Origin: Enterococcus sp. ZJ1622 | Lineage (GTDB): Bacteria; Bacillota; Bacilli; Lactobacillales; Enterococcaceae | Direction: 5' to 3' | NCBI RefSeq assembly: GCF_011038845.1 | Contig: NZ_JAAKDW010000005.1 | Location: forward strand, 176,076 to 240,075 | DNA length: 64,000 nt | Shown here: positions 54,552-63,975 of the stretch, one piece after another | How positions within the stretch are numbered: the stretch's first letter is position 1 | Layout of the letters: each line of letters starts with the position of its first letter | Notes under the pieces: generated by a model | What the model was told of the DNA's origin: nothing | Database searches by the model: none | What the model saw: the letters and a program-made list of their open reading frames with translations, nothing else | Translations under genes and position numbers: made by a program

Positions 54552-54585
54552 AAAAGAGGATGCGACAAAACTCTTGTCGCACCCT
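54552..54585 (-). terminator. Terminator of Mga-like regulator gene
   Basis: GGATGCGACAA (54558-54568) and TTGTCGCACCC (54574-54584) form an 11-bp stem with one mismatch, followed by CTTTTTAC on the minus strand. It separates the regulator from the WxL operon. Confidence 0.8.
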
Positions 54586-54625
54586 CCCATTTTTCGAAGG
54601 AATGGTACTGATAGCTAGAAGGCAA

Positions 54626-56086
54626 TCATACCCTTTCAGTTGTTATTCGGTAAAGAAGCGCTTCTAGCTGCCGCCAGTTTCGCTCCGTTGGGATGTTCTT
54701 CATTAGAAGCAGCGGTTTGTCCTTCGTATCTAAGTAATAATTGGAGATGACTAGATCAACTTCTTCGATTTTTGTTTGATAATCATAAAATGCTAATAAA
54801 TATGATTTGCCAAAATATGCATGGATCTTATTCATCAGCCACAGACGATGGGTATGGTGCAAATCGTCTTGAATAAGTATTTTCACCGGTTTTTGGGCAT
54901 TCAGCAACAGATCATAATAATCAAGAATATAATAATAATCCAAAAATAACTGTTCCCAATTTTTCAATAATATAGAGACCTGTTTATCTGCCGTACTTAT
55001 TAGTCTTTTTTTGAACTGTTCGATTCTTTGATATACTTGAGGCGTTTCTTCTCTCATTTCTTTTACATAAGAACGGTTGAAGAATAGATCAGTATTTCCG
55101 AAAAAAAGCGCACTTCGTTCATGAAAAGCGATAAAATTAAAAACAAGTTCCGGATCCTCGGTATCCAGCAGATAGCCAAATTCCTCCTCAACTGTTATTT
55201 TCAGATTCATCAATGCGCGAAACATCGTACTGTTTCTTCTTCTATGAACGTCTCCATGACTATTCTCGTACTTCTGGTTTCCATCAATGATCCCAAAAGA
55301 ATAGATAACCTGGTAAAGAAAATAAGATTCACTTATGTCAAAATCAAGACTGCTTGCCTTTAGCCACTGATTTATGAAAGAAAAATAAGGATCCTCTCTG
55401 ATGACGCTTTTTTGGTCCTCATTGATAGTTACTTTGAAAAAACGACTTCTTTCGATCGTGATCACTAACCAGTAAGAAAAGCTTCTCTTTTGTAAAGGGT
55501 CCAATCTGACTTCATAGATGGCTTCAAAGCAGTTTAAATAATCTGCGATTTCCCTCTGACTTGTTTGAAAAGGCCAATCACCACTACGCGCGGAATTCCA
55601 GTAAAAATAATAATAAAAACTTCGAATACTGCTTTCCTCTGCTTCGATGGTTAGTTGATAAGGATGAAAAAGCATTTGGTAGCGGGCAAAGTATTTTACT
55701 AACAATTTTGCATAACGAAATACGGTGGATACGCTGGTAAACTGTTCTTTTGCATAAGCTTCTAAATTTTTTTCGGGATTCTTATACATATAATCAATCA
55801 ACTGATAATTATATGAGCTTCGATAAAAATGGAGATAAATGGTGTAGATAGGGAAATTCTCATGTTTTTCCAAAAAAAAGCGTTTGTTACCTTCGTTTTT
55901 CAGCACGATTTTTCCATGATACTGTTGAAACAGTTCCTCCATCTCCGATAAATAATTCAAGACGGATTTTGCCGACACACCTAATTCATTTTGGAGTTCT
56001 TCAATGGAACACCATTGATCCCGTTCAAGTAGAAAGTGAAGCATGGTGATCTTTTTCTGAGAAGTTTTCGTTAAAAATGTTTCCAT
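54626..56086 (-). CDS. Mga-like transcriptional regulator
   Basis: A 486-residue regulator of the Mga/RofA type: N-terminal helix-turn-helix (WCSIEELQNELGVSAKSVLNYLSEMEELF, about residues 24-52) and a second Mga HTH (YAKEQFTSVSTVFRYAKLLVKYF, about 110-135), followed by PRD-like helical regions and a C-terminal EIIB-like segment (VKILIQDDLHHTHRLW). RBS GGGAGG. Upstream of the WxL operon on the same strand and separated by a terminator, so it probably controls it. Such regulators control surface proteins in streptococci and enterococci. Confidence 0.85.
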   Translation of the reverse strand: METFLTKTSQKKITMLHFLLERDQWCSIEELQNELGVSAKSVLNYLSEMEELFQQYHGKIVLKNEGNKRFFLEKHENFPIYTIYLHFYRSSYNYQLIDYMYKNPEKNLEAYAKEQFTSVSTVFRYAKLLVKYFARYQMLFHPYQLTIEAEESSIRSFYYYFYWNSARSGDWPFQTSQREIADYLNCFEAIYEVRLDPLQKRSFSYWLVITIERSRFFKVTINEDQKSVIREDPYFSFINQWLKASSLDFDISESYFLYQVIYSFGIIDGNQKYENSHGDVHRRRNSTMFRALMNLKITVEEEFGYLLDTEDPELVFNFIAFHERSALFFGNTDLFFNRSYVKEMREETPQVYQRIEQFKKRLISTADKQVSILLKNWEQLFLDYYYILDYYDLLLNAQKPVKILIQDDLHHTHRLWLMNKIHAYFGKSYLLAFYDYQTKIEEVDLVISNYYLDTKDKPLLLMKNIPTERNWRQLEALLYRITTERV

Positions 56087-56314
56087 CTCATTTCCTCCCT
56101 CGAAGTGATTTAACGATTTTTCTTCTGCCCTCTGACTACCACTTTTAGAATAGCAGAAAACATGATTACTGCATAAAAAGACTATTTATAAAGCAATCAT
56201 CTTTTTATTCACTTTTTTTCTTTTTATTTCCTAACCTATTGTGAGACAACAAAATCTATTTTAATATGTATTTAGAAAATAACAGTCCAAAAAACGAAGT
56301 CCGCTAACTGACCA

Positions 56315-56343
56315 AAAACCAGGAATATTTCTCTCTTGGTTTT
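56315..56343 (-). terminator. Terminator of CPBP protease gene
   Basis: AAAACCA and TGGTTTT pair around a 15-base loop, with T-rich sequence after it on the minus strand. The 315-bp gap 56087-56401 otherwise holds the upstream region of the Mga-like gene and nothing that I can name. Confidence 0.5.
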
Positions 56344-56401
56344 CTGCTCATCTGCTTACTCCGCTTATCATTTATTAAGCAGCTCACTACGCATCTCACT
56401 G

Positions 56402-57244
56402 TCATTTTTCCACCTGCAACGGCTCGCCGAACTGCTTTCTCCTTGGCCATAACCAAACAAAGAGGATAACCACTGCAATCAGGGAAACCGTCATACTCAT
56501 ATAATCGATGGAGCTATGATAGATTGTTTGGAACACGATTCCTTCGCTTTCCGGTACAGAAGCTGCCAGTCCAAAAACATCGGCCATAAAAAAATTATAC
56601 GCCCCATGAGCAGCCGCAGCAGTCCATGTGTTTGAAAAAGCGACTCTCATTAAAGCAAAAGCAAGCCCTGTAAGAAAATAATCCAATAAATTGATCGTAA
56701 AACCCCCAGCGTTGCTCAAATGCATCAGCATGAAAAACAGGCTACTGATGAGAATACCCCAAAAAAGCGAGGTTCGCTTGGCGACTCCTCCTAATACGAA
56801 CCCTCTAGAGACCACTTCTTCTTGGGTCCCTTGTGCTAAGTAGAAGACAGCAGCGGTCAATACTTGTGACCATGAAGTTCGTGCCACTATCAAAGAAAAA
56901 TCTGCCCCGTCAAACAAAACATAACCTGCAGTCATCAAAGCGACTAACACAGCCCCAATCAAGTACCCAGTAAAGAATTTTTTGAAAAATCCTTTTAGCG
57001 AAAAACCTAAAATCCTTGTATCTTTATAAATCCATTTCGCAAGTAAGACAAAAAGAAAACTGATCAATGCAAAAATACAGACATCAATGATTAGACTGAC
57101 AAGTTTATTTCCTTGGAGATGAGGAAACCATTCTTCATAAAAAACAGATTCAAACCCGCTAGAAGCAAGTAACCCTACAAATACCACAAAAAAACCAAGT
57201 AACGGCGGCACTAATACATCTACCGCTTTGTTCACAACCCGCAT
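56402..57244 (-). CDS. CPBP family intramembrane metalloprotease (CAAX-like/Abi)
   Basis: A 280-residue membrane protein with about seven to eight helices. Motifs of the family are present: EEVVSRGFV (EExxxR, about residues 142-148), FFMLMHLSN (FxxxH) and AAAHGAYNFF (HxxxN). In Gram-positive bacteria such proteases act in self-immunity to peptides, in sensing, or in protein processing; the role here is unknown. RBS AAGGAGG. Monocistronic by its terminator. It marks the border to the AT-rich accessory stretch. Confidence 0.85.
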   Translation of the reverse strand: MRVVNKAVDVLVPPLLGFFVVFVGLLASSGFESVFYEEWFPHLQGNKLVSLIIDVCIFALISFLFVLLAKWIYKDTRILGFSLKGFFKKFFTGYLIGAVLVALMTAGYVLFDGADFSLIVARTSWSQVLTAAVFYLAQGTQEEVVSRGFVLGGVAKRTSLFWGILISSLFFMLMHLSNAGGFTINLLDYFLTGLAFALMRVAFSNTWTAAAAHGAYNFFMADVFGLAASVPESEGIVFQTIYHSSIDYMSMTVSLIAVVILFVWLWPRRKQFGEPLQVEK

Positions 57245-57491
57245 ATATTTTCCTCCTTTTCCCTTTATTTTTAGTTTAGGGAACGATTATTATAAAGTAA
57301 AGAAATAGCATCTATTCATCCTTATGATTCTCAAGAACATTAGACACACTTATTTTCTATTTTACCTATCTCCGCTATTTTGAATAGTTCAAAAAAATGC
57401 CAAACTGAAGAAAAAAAATGAATGTACAGATTTCTTTTCATAATATTTGGAGAGATACTCGTTTTGGAAACAAAAAAGAACCCTTGATTTG

Positions 57492-57557
57492 TACCGACCC
57501 CCAAAAGTTAGTTTTATGGGTGCACTACATTTTTAGTCTAACTTTTGGGGGTCGGTA
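57492..57557. repeat. 20-bp perfect inverted repeat, IS-end-like
   Basis: TACCGACCCCCAAAAGTTAG (57492-57511) and its perfect reverse complement (57538-57557) flank 26 bp. The arm looks like the terminal inverted repeat of IS3/IS150-type insertion sequences, so this may be a miniature derivative in which both ends remain without a transposase. As RNA it would form a very stable hairpin. The 470-bp gap 57245-57714 holds nothing else that I can support. Confidence 0.6.
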
Positions 57558-57714
57558 TAATTATTACTATGTTTTTTTCTTAATTGAATTTTTAGTTCGT
57601 TCTTTTCACTTTTCGGAATAAATCAACAGTGACTCTCGATGTCTTCTTATATATATTGCTACTGCATTTTCTTCCTTGTTATAAAAATAGAATCAACATA
57701 TTTATAATATCTCT

Positions 57715-59352
57715 CTAATCTATTTCTATTGAACCGTGTGATCTTATTAAGTAACGTGTAAATAAGAATATAAAAGTTATTGAACTAATCAATAAAGATA
57801 GAATCATCGTAGTTGGATAGGTAGATGAAACCTCGACTATAGTTCGTTTTCCCTTACCTTTAATAGACACTAAACCATTGTCATTTTCTATAGTGCTCTT
57901 TTTCCCATTTACTTTCACAACTGTTCCCCAGTAATTGAATACAGGTAACGTGATATTTTGCTCATTCGCATCTTCTACTGTATAGATTATTTTAGAATTA
58001 TATGCTTTATGAGATGCATTCTCCCATCGATCATCGATTTTTACTTCATGTTTCTTTAAATGATCTTTATATTTCAATGCATCTAATGGTGCATAGTCAT
58101 AAAGGCCTCCAGTTCTCGAGGTTGTATAACGTGTAACATCTTTTTTGGTCATAATTAATCGACCTTTATACGACTGAATTTTTTGCGAATAATTTGCTTC
58201 TGTTGCTACAGTCACTGTAAAAATAAGAAGGACTATTCCTATAAGGCTCCACATACTTTTTTTGTTGCTTGTTTTCCACTTTAAAAACACTATAGTTAAG
58301 ATCAATGAACCAAAAAGCACTTGAAAACCCAAGATTCTCCAAGGAAATTGAATGATTTGAATAGGTGTTTTTTGTAAAAATTCCCATGGAAAAAGATTTG
58401 TTGATAAGAACCAAGTGGTCACTGCACAAAAATAAATAATCTTTTCTTTATTGGCAAATTTTTTTAAAAAGAAAAGTGGAAGAATCAATGAAACCACACC
58501 AATTGTTCCCATTGTAAATGTAACTAAATCATTATTTACTGCACCGATTAAACTATCAGAAATATTTAATGCCCTTTCTTGAAGGTTTGTGCGAAAGGGA
58601 CGATTAATTTTTTGATGTAGGACTTGTTGTAACATCGGATACCAAACGTAAGCCGTTAAAAGAATGGTACAACCAACAGCTTTTATCATATTTAATATCA
58701 GACCCGACATTTCTTTTTTCTCTTTTCGCTTAGAGAAAAGAGAGCCGATAAATAAGAAGCCAATAACAATCACACTCATAAAAGTGGAGAGAACATGGGT
58801 ATAGATGAGCAAACTCATACTGATAGCTAAAGGAATCACACAGTTCTTTTTTTCATAAAGAAGATTATACGTGTAATACAAGACAACTGGTATAATCGTC
58901 AACGCAATTGATTCTGAAATTGCAGAACGCTGATATATATCAATTAAACGATATCCATAAAAGCTATACAAAAAGCTAAATAAGAAAGCTGCATCTATTC
59001 GCTTAAAGAACCTTTGGCCATATTGATAGGTCACTAGAATTGTACAAATATTCAATACCCAAACGTATAAAATGTAACTTAGAATCAAATTATTTGTTAT
59101 CCAGTAAAAAATTACGGCTGGAAAGAGTGTTAGATACGGGTAAAAAAAATTGACCCCTCCGCCATAACTATTAAATGTGGTAAAATTTATTGGACCAGAA
59201 AATACTGAGGACAAGCCTTTTATTCTAGAAAAGTGAAAAGCGATATCTCCTGTGGTTGAGATCTTTTGTGCATTACTAAAAAAGATAAAAGAATAAAGAC
59301 TAGCAATAACTAGCAGTAGAACAAGTAATACTATTTTTTTATTTATTTTCAA
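57715..59352 (-). CDS. Polytopic membrane protein, YfhO/GT-C-like
   Basis: A 545-residue protein with about 11-12 membrane helices and a soluble C-terminal beta-rich segment (about 410-510: IIYTVEDANEQNITLPVFNYWGTVVKVNGK). The layout, with a TGDIAFHFSRIKGL segment in the first extracellular loop, resembles large YfhO-like and GT-C glycosyltransferases that use polyprenyl-linked sugars to decorate envelope polymers. No catalytic residues can be proved. Start is a TTG at 59350-59352. The composition is more AT-rich than the neighbouring operons. Adjacent to a secreted beta-helix protein, which may be acquired together with it. Confidence 0.7.
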   Translation of the reverse strand: MKINKKIVLLVLLLVIASLYSFIFFSNAQKISTTGDIAFHFSRIKGLSSVFSGPINFTTFNSYGGGVNFFYPYLTLFPAVIFYWITNNLILSYILYVWVLNICTILVTYQYGQRFFKRIDAAFLFSFLYSFYGYRLIDIYQRSAISESIALTIIPVVLYYTYNLLYEKKNCVIPLAISMSLLIYTHVLSTFMSVIVIGFLFIGSLFSKRKEKKEMSGLILNMIKAVGCTILLTAYVWYPMLQQVLHQKINRPFRTNLQERALNISDSLIGAVNNDLVTFTMGTIGVVSLILPLFFLKKFANKEKIIYFCAVTTWFLSTNLFPWEFLQKTPIQIIQFPWRILGFQVLFGSLILTIVFLKWKTSNKKSMWSLIGIVLLIFTVTVATEANYSQKIQSYKGRLIMTKKDVTRYTTSRTGGLYDYAPLDALKYKDHLKKHEVKIDDRWENASHKAYNSKIIYTVEDANEQNITLPVFNYWGTVVKVNGKKSTIENDNGLVSIKGKGKRTIVEVSSTYPTTMILSLLISSITFIFLFTRYLIRSHGSIEID

Positions 59353-59869
59353 AACCTTTTATATTTCCCCTTTCAAAAAATACTTATTATTAATAACATC
59401 AATGATTTTAACAAATAACTGCTTTTTTTTCATTTAATCTCTATTATTCTCTTTTAAAAATATCCCCAATGATCTTATGTAAGTAAACGGACAATTGATA
59501 ATACAGCACTTTGCTTCTTGAATGCAATTTCTCATGGTCGATTCATTCAATCCTAGTATACTCAAATAACATCCTTCTACCCTAAAGTTTGAATTTCCAA
59601 ACATATATTTTGAATTTTTACTAAAAAATCATAAATGTAGCTTTTCCTTTCGGATAACCCATAAACTAGATCCACTCATTTTTGATGAAATACTCAATAA
59701 CAGATGAACCTGACTTAGCATTATATATCCTTCCAGTATTACCCTACCTGTATAGCAGGTGGTTTTATGGTTCATTCATTTTGCAACCCCCAATGGATCC
59801 TTAAGGTCATAACAAATGGGACAGAAAGGAGTTTTTTTCTTCTTTCTGTCCCATTTATTATTATTGTAG
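59353..59869. other. 517-bp AT-rich gap with small hairpin
   Basis: No gene is supported here. A short hairpin (ACCTG-TATAG-CAGGT) stands at 59746-59760 and a terminator for the upstream beta-helix gene (minus strand) at 59810-59852. The rest is AT-rich with no motif that I recognise. Confidence 0.5.
59810..59852 (-). terminator. Terminator of beta-helix protein gene
   Basis: AAATGGGACAGAAAG and CTTTCTGTCCCATTT form a perfect 15-bp stem around a T-rich loop, about 20 bp past the stop codon of the gene ending at 59870. Confidence 0.85.
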
Positions 59870-61567
59870 CTAGGGGAAATCAATTTTTACTGGGGACTCT
59901 ACTGTTACGGGTACATTTACTGTCACAAGTGAACCTGTTTCGTAAGTTAATTGAACAATAACTTTTTGTTGCCCTATCTCATTTAAGACTTCTGGATTAG
60001 CTATTTTTGCAGTTGGTACTACCTCATCCGCATCGTTTATATTGTCAACTAATTGAAGAGGATTGACTTGTTGACCTTTAACAATCGTTGTAGCTATAGG
60101 AATTGCCAAGGTATTTCTAATGGGAATAGCGGTATTTTTATATTGATCATAGATAGTTGGTGAAATTAACGATTCCCACGTTGATGGCATTAAACCATAG
60201 TCAGCCTCTGTCCAATTTTCCACTAACAATTGACCATTTTTGAGTCCATCATCTCGAGTATTACCTTTAACAAAACTAGTTTCTGGCCGGAAACCACCGC
60301 CACTAGATATTAATAATTCACGTCGACGATTTTGTGGGATATTGTGGTAGTTAACAAACTGATTATTTATAAAAACACCATTGTACACATTGTTATTGCC
60401 CGTATGCTTATTATATTCCATACCAATTGCATACTGGTTGTCCCAATATTTCCAATCAAATATATTATTAGCAACTAACCAATTGGACAGTTCTGAAATG
60501 GCTCCCTCTGCTTGGGTTTCTGCTAAACCAATTTCTGGTGTTCCATACATAATCAGTCCTGTATTTCTCAAATAATTGTTCATAATAGTAATATTACGGC
60601 CTGATTTAAATTTGAATCCACCAGCTGGACCATTTTGTAGCCCTCGCAAGTGATTGCCCACCACCGTAATATTTTGAGCACCACGGAAGTAAATAGCATG
60701 GTCTCCCACCAAACCATTCAAATTCTCATTGTCGTATGGTGAATAGAAGAAGTTATGTTGGACAGTTACATCTTTCAACATACTAAAAGAATTAACTCCT
60801 GTTGATAAATAGTTTTGTTCATTAGGTATTGTGATTGCGCCCGATTCAATTGCTGCTTGTAGTCGTGTAATAGTGGCTGCTAAAGCTGAGCGGCTGGTAC
60901 TTTTAATTGCATCCAGTTCATTCACTTTTAAGCCAAATAAATTATCTACAATATCGATCTCTGACATATATTGGAAACGACTTGGCGTTGAATAGCCTCC
61001 AATGTAAATTGCTCGATTAAAATCACTTCCTGGTTGCATATGTGCAGTATCCCGCATAAAGACATTACCTGAAATTTTAACTCCAACATCTGCATTTAAA
61101 TTGACAACGAAGCCTTTTAAGGGATTGTAAAAGATGTTATTTTCTAGTATTAATTGATTTGTTAACTTCAAAGTCACATTAATGCCATCAAAGGCAATAT
61201 TTTGAAGTCGAACATTGGTTTTCGTCCCATAAGTTGTATCTGTCAATTGAATAGGTGATCCTGTAATATTATGTAATATAGTGGCTCCTGTTGAATCGCC
61301 AATTAATTGATAATTTGAAGAAATAGCGATATCTTTTGTAATGTTATAATTCCCTTGTGGTAAAAATAATGCACGTCCCTCCTTCGCTGTCTTACTCAAC
61401 AGCGCCTGCAGCTTTTCTGTTTGATCCTCTGGACTATTTGGAACCATAGCCTGTGCACCAAAGATAGCTACTTCTGTAGCATCTAATATTTCATCCGCTT
61501 CTGCCACCATTGGCAAGCCTATGGTAGCCAGTAAACCAAACAGAAGCATCATCATCATTTTCTTCAT
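59870..61567 (-). CDS. Secreted right-handed parallel beta-helix protein
   Basis: A 565-residue protein with a signal peptide (MMLLFGLLATIGLPMVAEADE, cleavage after about 24). Residues about 45-430 contain repeated Asn-rich turns (NNIFYNPLKG, ISGNVFMRD, VVGNHLRG, IMNNYLRNTG, VANNIFDW, FINNQFVN), the pattern of pectate-lyase-like beta-helices. The start (ALFLPQGNYNITKDIAI) resembles the pectate-lyase superfamily entry domain. A C-terminal Ig-like strand region (VIVQLTYETGSLVTVNVPVTVE) follows; no WxL or LPXTG motif is visible. It may bind or cleave a polysaccharide at the surface. Confidence 0.8.
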   Translation of the reverse strand: MKKMMMMLLFGLLATIGLPMVAEADEILDATEVAIFGAQAMVPNSPEDQTEKLQALLSKTAKEGRALFLPQGNYNITKDIAISSNYQLIGDSTGATILHNITGSPIQLTDTTYGTKTNVRLQNIAFDGINVTLKLTNQLILENNIFYNPLKGFVVNLNADVGVKISGNVFMRDTAHMQPGSDFNRAIYIGGYSTPSRFQYMSEIDIVDNLFGLKVNELDAIKSTSRSALAATITRLQAAIESGAITIPNEQNYLSTGVNSFSMLKDVTVQHNFFYSPYDNENLNGLVGDHAIYFRGAQNITVVGNHLRGLQNGPAGGFKFKSGRNITIMNNYLRNTGLIMYGTPEIGLAETQAEGAISELSNWLVANNIFDWKYWDNQYAIGMEYNKHTGNNNVYNGVFINNQFVNYHNIPQNRRRELLISSGGGFRPETSFVKGNTRDDGLKNGQLLVENWTEADYGLMPSTWESLISPTIYDQYKNTAIPIRNTLAIPIATTIVKGQQVNPLQLVDNINDADEVVPTAKIANPEVLNEIGQQKVIVQLTYETGSLVTVNVPVTVESPVKIDFP

Positions 61568-63123
61568 GTTTATTCCCCTTTGCTTTTATTTTGTCATTTT
61601 AAACAATTCATTAGGCACAAATTGATACATAATAATAACATTTCTACTCTACGTTAATTAAATCCTTCATATGTTAAATCTATTTAACCTTGCACGACTG
61701 AAATCACGAGCTTCTTGGATTTTTGATAAAGATTTAATTAATGATAATTCTCGAAGAATAACTCATTCTAAATGCGTAAGAAATAATTTTCTCATATGTA
61801 TAATTCTAACATTTATAGGTTACGTATTCATCAATGGCAGCCTGACACTATTAGTTTCTACACTTTAATCATCTAATTATTCAAATTTTATTCTTCTAAA
61901 TGTTTGAATACATTCGATTAAAAAAGTTCAATGCAAGCGCCTCTATGATAATTAAGTTTTCTACTTAACGGATGGATACTAATGATGGTTTCTCCATTAT
62001 AAATCCGAAGAACCTTTGATTAATTAAGAATATCACATTTTTAACAATGTAAGAAATATGAATTTTTTGAAATTTTCGATTTTAGGGCATTTCTTCGTAA
62101 TAGGATCTATGTTATTTATAATTAACATATTTCTTTTTCTAGCAATCATCAATTGACATCTTGTTTAAGGTTCCTTGAAATATTTCTTTAAGATTTAAAT
62201 CATAGTTCAGTTATTTACCCAAATTTTCAAATAGTGAGGGACTGTATATTAATTGTTGAAGAAGATTCAGATTTTGTGTCAACGCCTTATAATCTTATTT
62301 GCGATTTAAATGGTTCAATAAGTACTGGAATTTACTCCCACAACTTCACTAAAATTGATATGCTATCTTTCCTTAATTATTATAGGGAATCTCCTTCAAC
62401 CCTCTATATTTTAGGAGACTTTATCCACTATATGTTGTCAATATGTTTATTACTATAATTACTTGCTTCTGTAATATATGTATTACGATTTTTTTGTTAG
62501 AATACTGATCATTTGTAAGAACTTTCAAAGTATAGACCGTAATACCATATTTAACCCTAGAATAATTTTCCCATCGCTTTTAATTATCCTATGATAACTC
62601 CTTTACTTTTTTTCTTGTTAAACATATCCTTAAATGTCTTAATATATTATTTATCACACGTTAACCTTCTTCTATTTAGTCATTTTATTGAAATATATTG
62701 TTTACTTTTTGAGCTTTTGTTAGGTTAATTATTTGTTAATATAGTAGAGGTAATAACTAAAATAGATTATCTCTTCCAACCAATGTTTCCAATACACTTA
62801 TACAGAAAAGGTATGCAATTGCATGCCTTTTTTGTATTCGTTCAGTTAAACTATAGAAACACTTTCCTAAAAGAATATCGTTATCAAATTAGGGTTTCTA
62901 ATTTACATTAATTCAAGGACTGATCAATTATTTGTGTATCGTTTACTACTTATAGAAGTAGTTTCTATTCATATAACCTTTTCTTTTAACACTTCAAGAT
63001 TTGACAGTTAGAAATATGTGGAAATATTGTAAACGTAATTTCCTTTATATTTTACAAATGAGGTTTGTAGTACGAGTACGTAACAAATAGATGAAATTTA
63101 GTTGTCTCTATTCTTCTATCTAT
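61568..63123. other. 1.5-kb AT-rich stretch without a convincing gene
   Basis: Short open frames exist (for example 61671-61868 and 62234-62458, plus strand) but lack good ribosome sites and recognisable domains. The second is open upstream without start to about 62191 and could be a gene remnant. A strong hairpin stands at 62804-62833. Confidence 0.5.
62804..62833. terminator. Terminator-like palindrome in non-coding region
   Basis: AAAAGGTATGCA and TGCATGCCTTTT, nearly perfect around AATT, followed by TTTTTTG on the plus strand. No gene precedes it within several hundred bases on the plus strand, so a small RNA or a gene remnant is possible. Confidence 0.55.
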
Positions 63124-63318
63124 TTAGGTCATAAATAAATTTTCTGAAAAAGAATATCCTTGTTCTACCAGAGTTCCATTTGATATAACGTATCTTTCTG
63201 TAATATTTTCGATAATAACCGTGTTTTCTAAAAAATAGAGAACATGGCCTTCACAAGAGATGCCATGAACGTCTGTCGTAGATATTTTCATTCCTTTTTT
63301 TAATAACAATTGAATCAC
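63124..63318 (-). CDS. Small KOW-like protein, relative of 579-839 protein
   Basis: About 64 residues if it starts at the GTG at 63316-63318; an internal ATG nine codons later is possible but its AAAGGA abuts. The pattern GHVLYFLENTVIIENI resembles GEVISKLENCVVICVE of the protein at 579-839, which suggests the same small DUF2187/KOW-like fold. The gene is isolated, in AT-rich sequence. Function unknown. Confidence 0.45.
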   Translation of the reverse strand: MIQLLLKKGMKISTTDVHGISCEGHVLYFLENTVIIENITERYVISNGTLVEQGYSFSENLFMT

Positions 63319-63606
63319 CTATACCTATATATATAATCTTATCATTCCTTCTTTTTGGAATTCTAAACCATAATTTCATTAAAAAGAGATCATAAAATTG
63401 CTTTAATTATTACTAATTTTGAGCTATCAAATTCCTAATTATGAACAAAACAATATTTTTCCCTTTGGCTACTCCTGCATCTGATAATTTAATTACAAGC
63501 TACATGTTAATAATAACAGTCATTAGAAAAGGCTAATTTACTCTCAGTAAAATTAACCTTTTTGCCTACATAAAACTAAAATTTCATTATTGACCTTATT
63601 TCTTGT
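63319..63606. other. Intergenic region after third WxL-type cluster
   Basis: A plus-strand AAAGGCTAATTTACTCTCAG...AATTAACCTTT hairpin near 63529-63560 can serve as the terminator of the small anchored protein gene ending at 63607. No gene is supported. Confidence 0.4.
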
Positions 63607-63957
63607 TTACTCTCGTCCATATTTCCTTATGAAAATACATGCCATCGTTGTTTGTACCAGTAAAATTCCTATTACCAGTAAAATAATCGAACGACGCTCA
63701 CCCGTTTTAGGCAATGCTCCTGTATTTTCAGCTGATTCAGTTGTAGCTGCTCCCTGCTCGTTTGGTGTGTTACTGCCAGTCTCATCGGAAGGCTCTTCAC
63801 TAGTAGAATCAGAGTCCGAATGACTGCCCTGATCTTCCACAAACTGAATGCCGGCCTCTACCGAGACCGTATTGCTTTCCGCATAACCGGTCACTGTCGT
63901 TACACCTAAGAATAGCGACAGTAGACTCAGAATAAACAACGTCCTCATTCTTTTCAT
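63607..63957 (-). CDS. Small sortase-anchored protein (LPKTGE motif)
   Basis: A 116-residue protein: signal peptide (1-27, ending GYAES), a SVEAGIQFVED strand motif as in the two other small anchored proteins, a Ser/Asp/Glu-rich acidic spacer (DSDSTSEEPSDETGSN), the sorting signal LPKTGE, membrane helix and RKYGRE tail. This one has a standard LPXTG motif. RBS AGGAGA. It is preceded, with an 18-bp gap, by the end of another gene that ends like a WxL protein, so this is the end of a third WxL cluster. Confidence 0.85.
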   Translation of the reverse strand: MKRMRTLFILSLLSLFLGVTTVTGYAESNTVSVEAGIQFVEDQGSHSDSDSTSEEPSDETGSNTPNEQGAATTESAENTGALPKTGERRSIILLVIGILLVQTTMACIFIRKYGRE

Positions 63958-63975
63958 CTTATCGTCTCCTATTCT

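Noticed and set aside
59746..59760. ACCTG-TATAG-CAGGT hairpin as an IS200/IS605 end
   Set aside because: Only a 5-bp stem, and no transposase fragment or second end was seen nearby.
61671..61868. Possible small membrane protein in the AT-rich stretch
   Set aside because: One C-terminal hydrophobic segment but no ribosome site; AT-rich DNA gives such frames by chance.
62234..62458. GTG-started 74-codon frame
   Set aside because: No ribosome site or family. The frame is open further upstream without a start, so at best it is a remnant.
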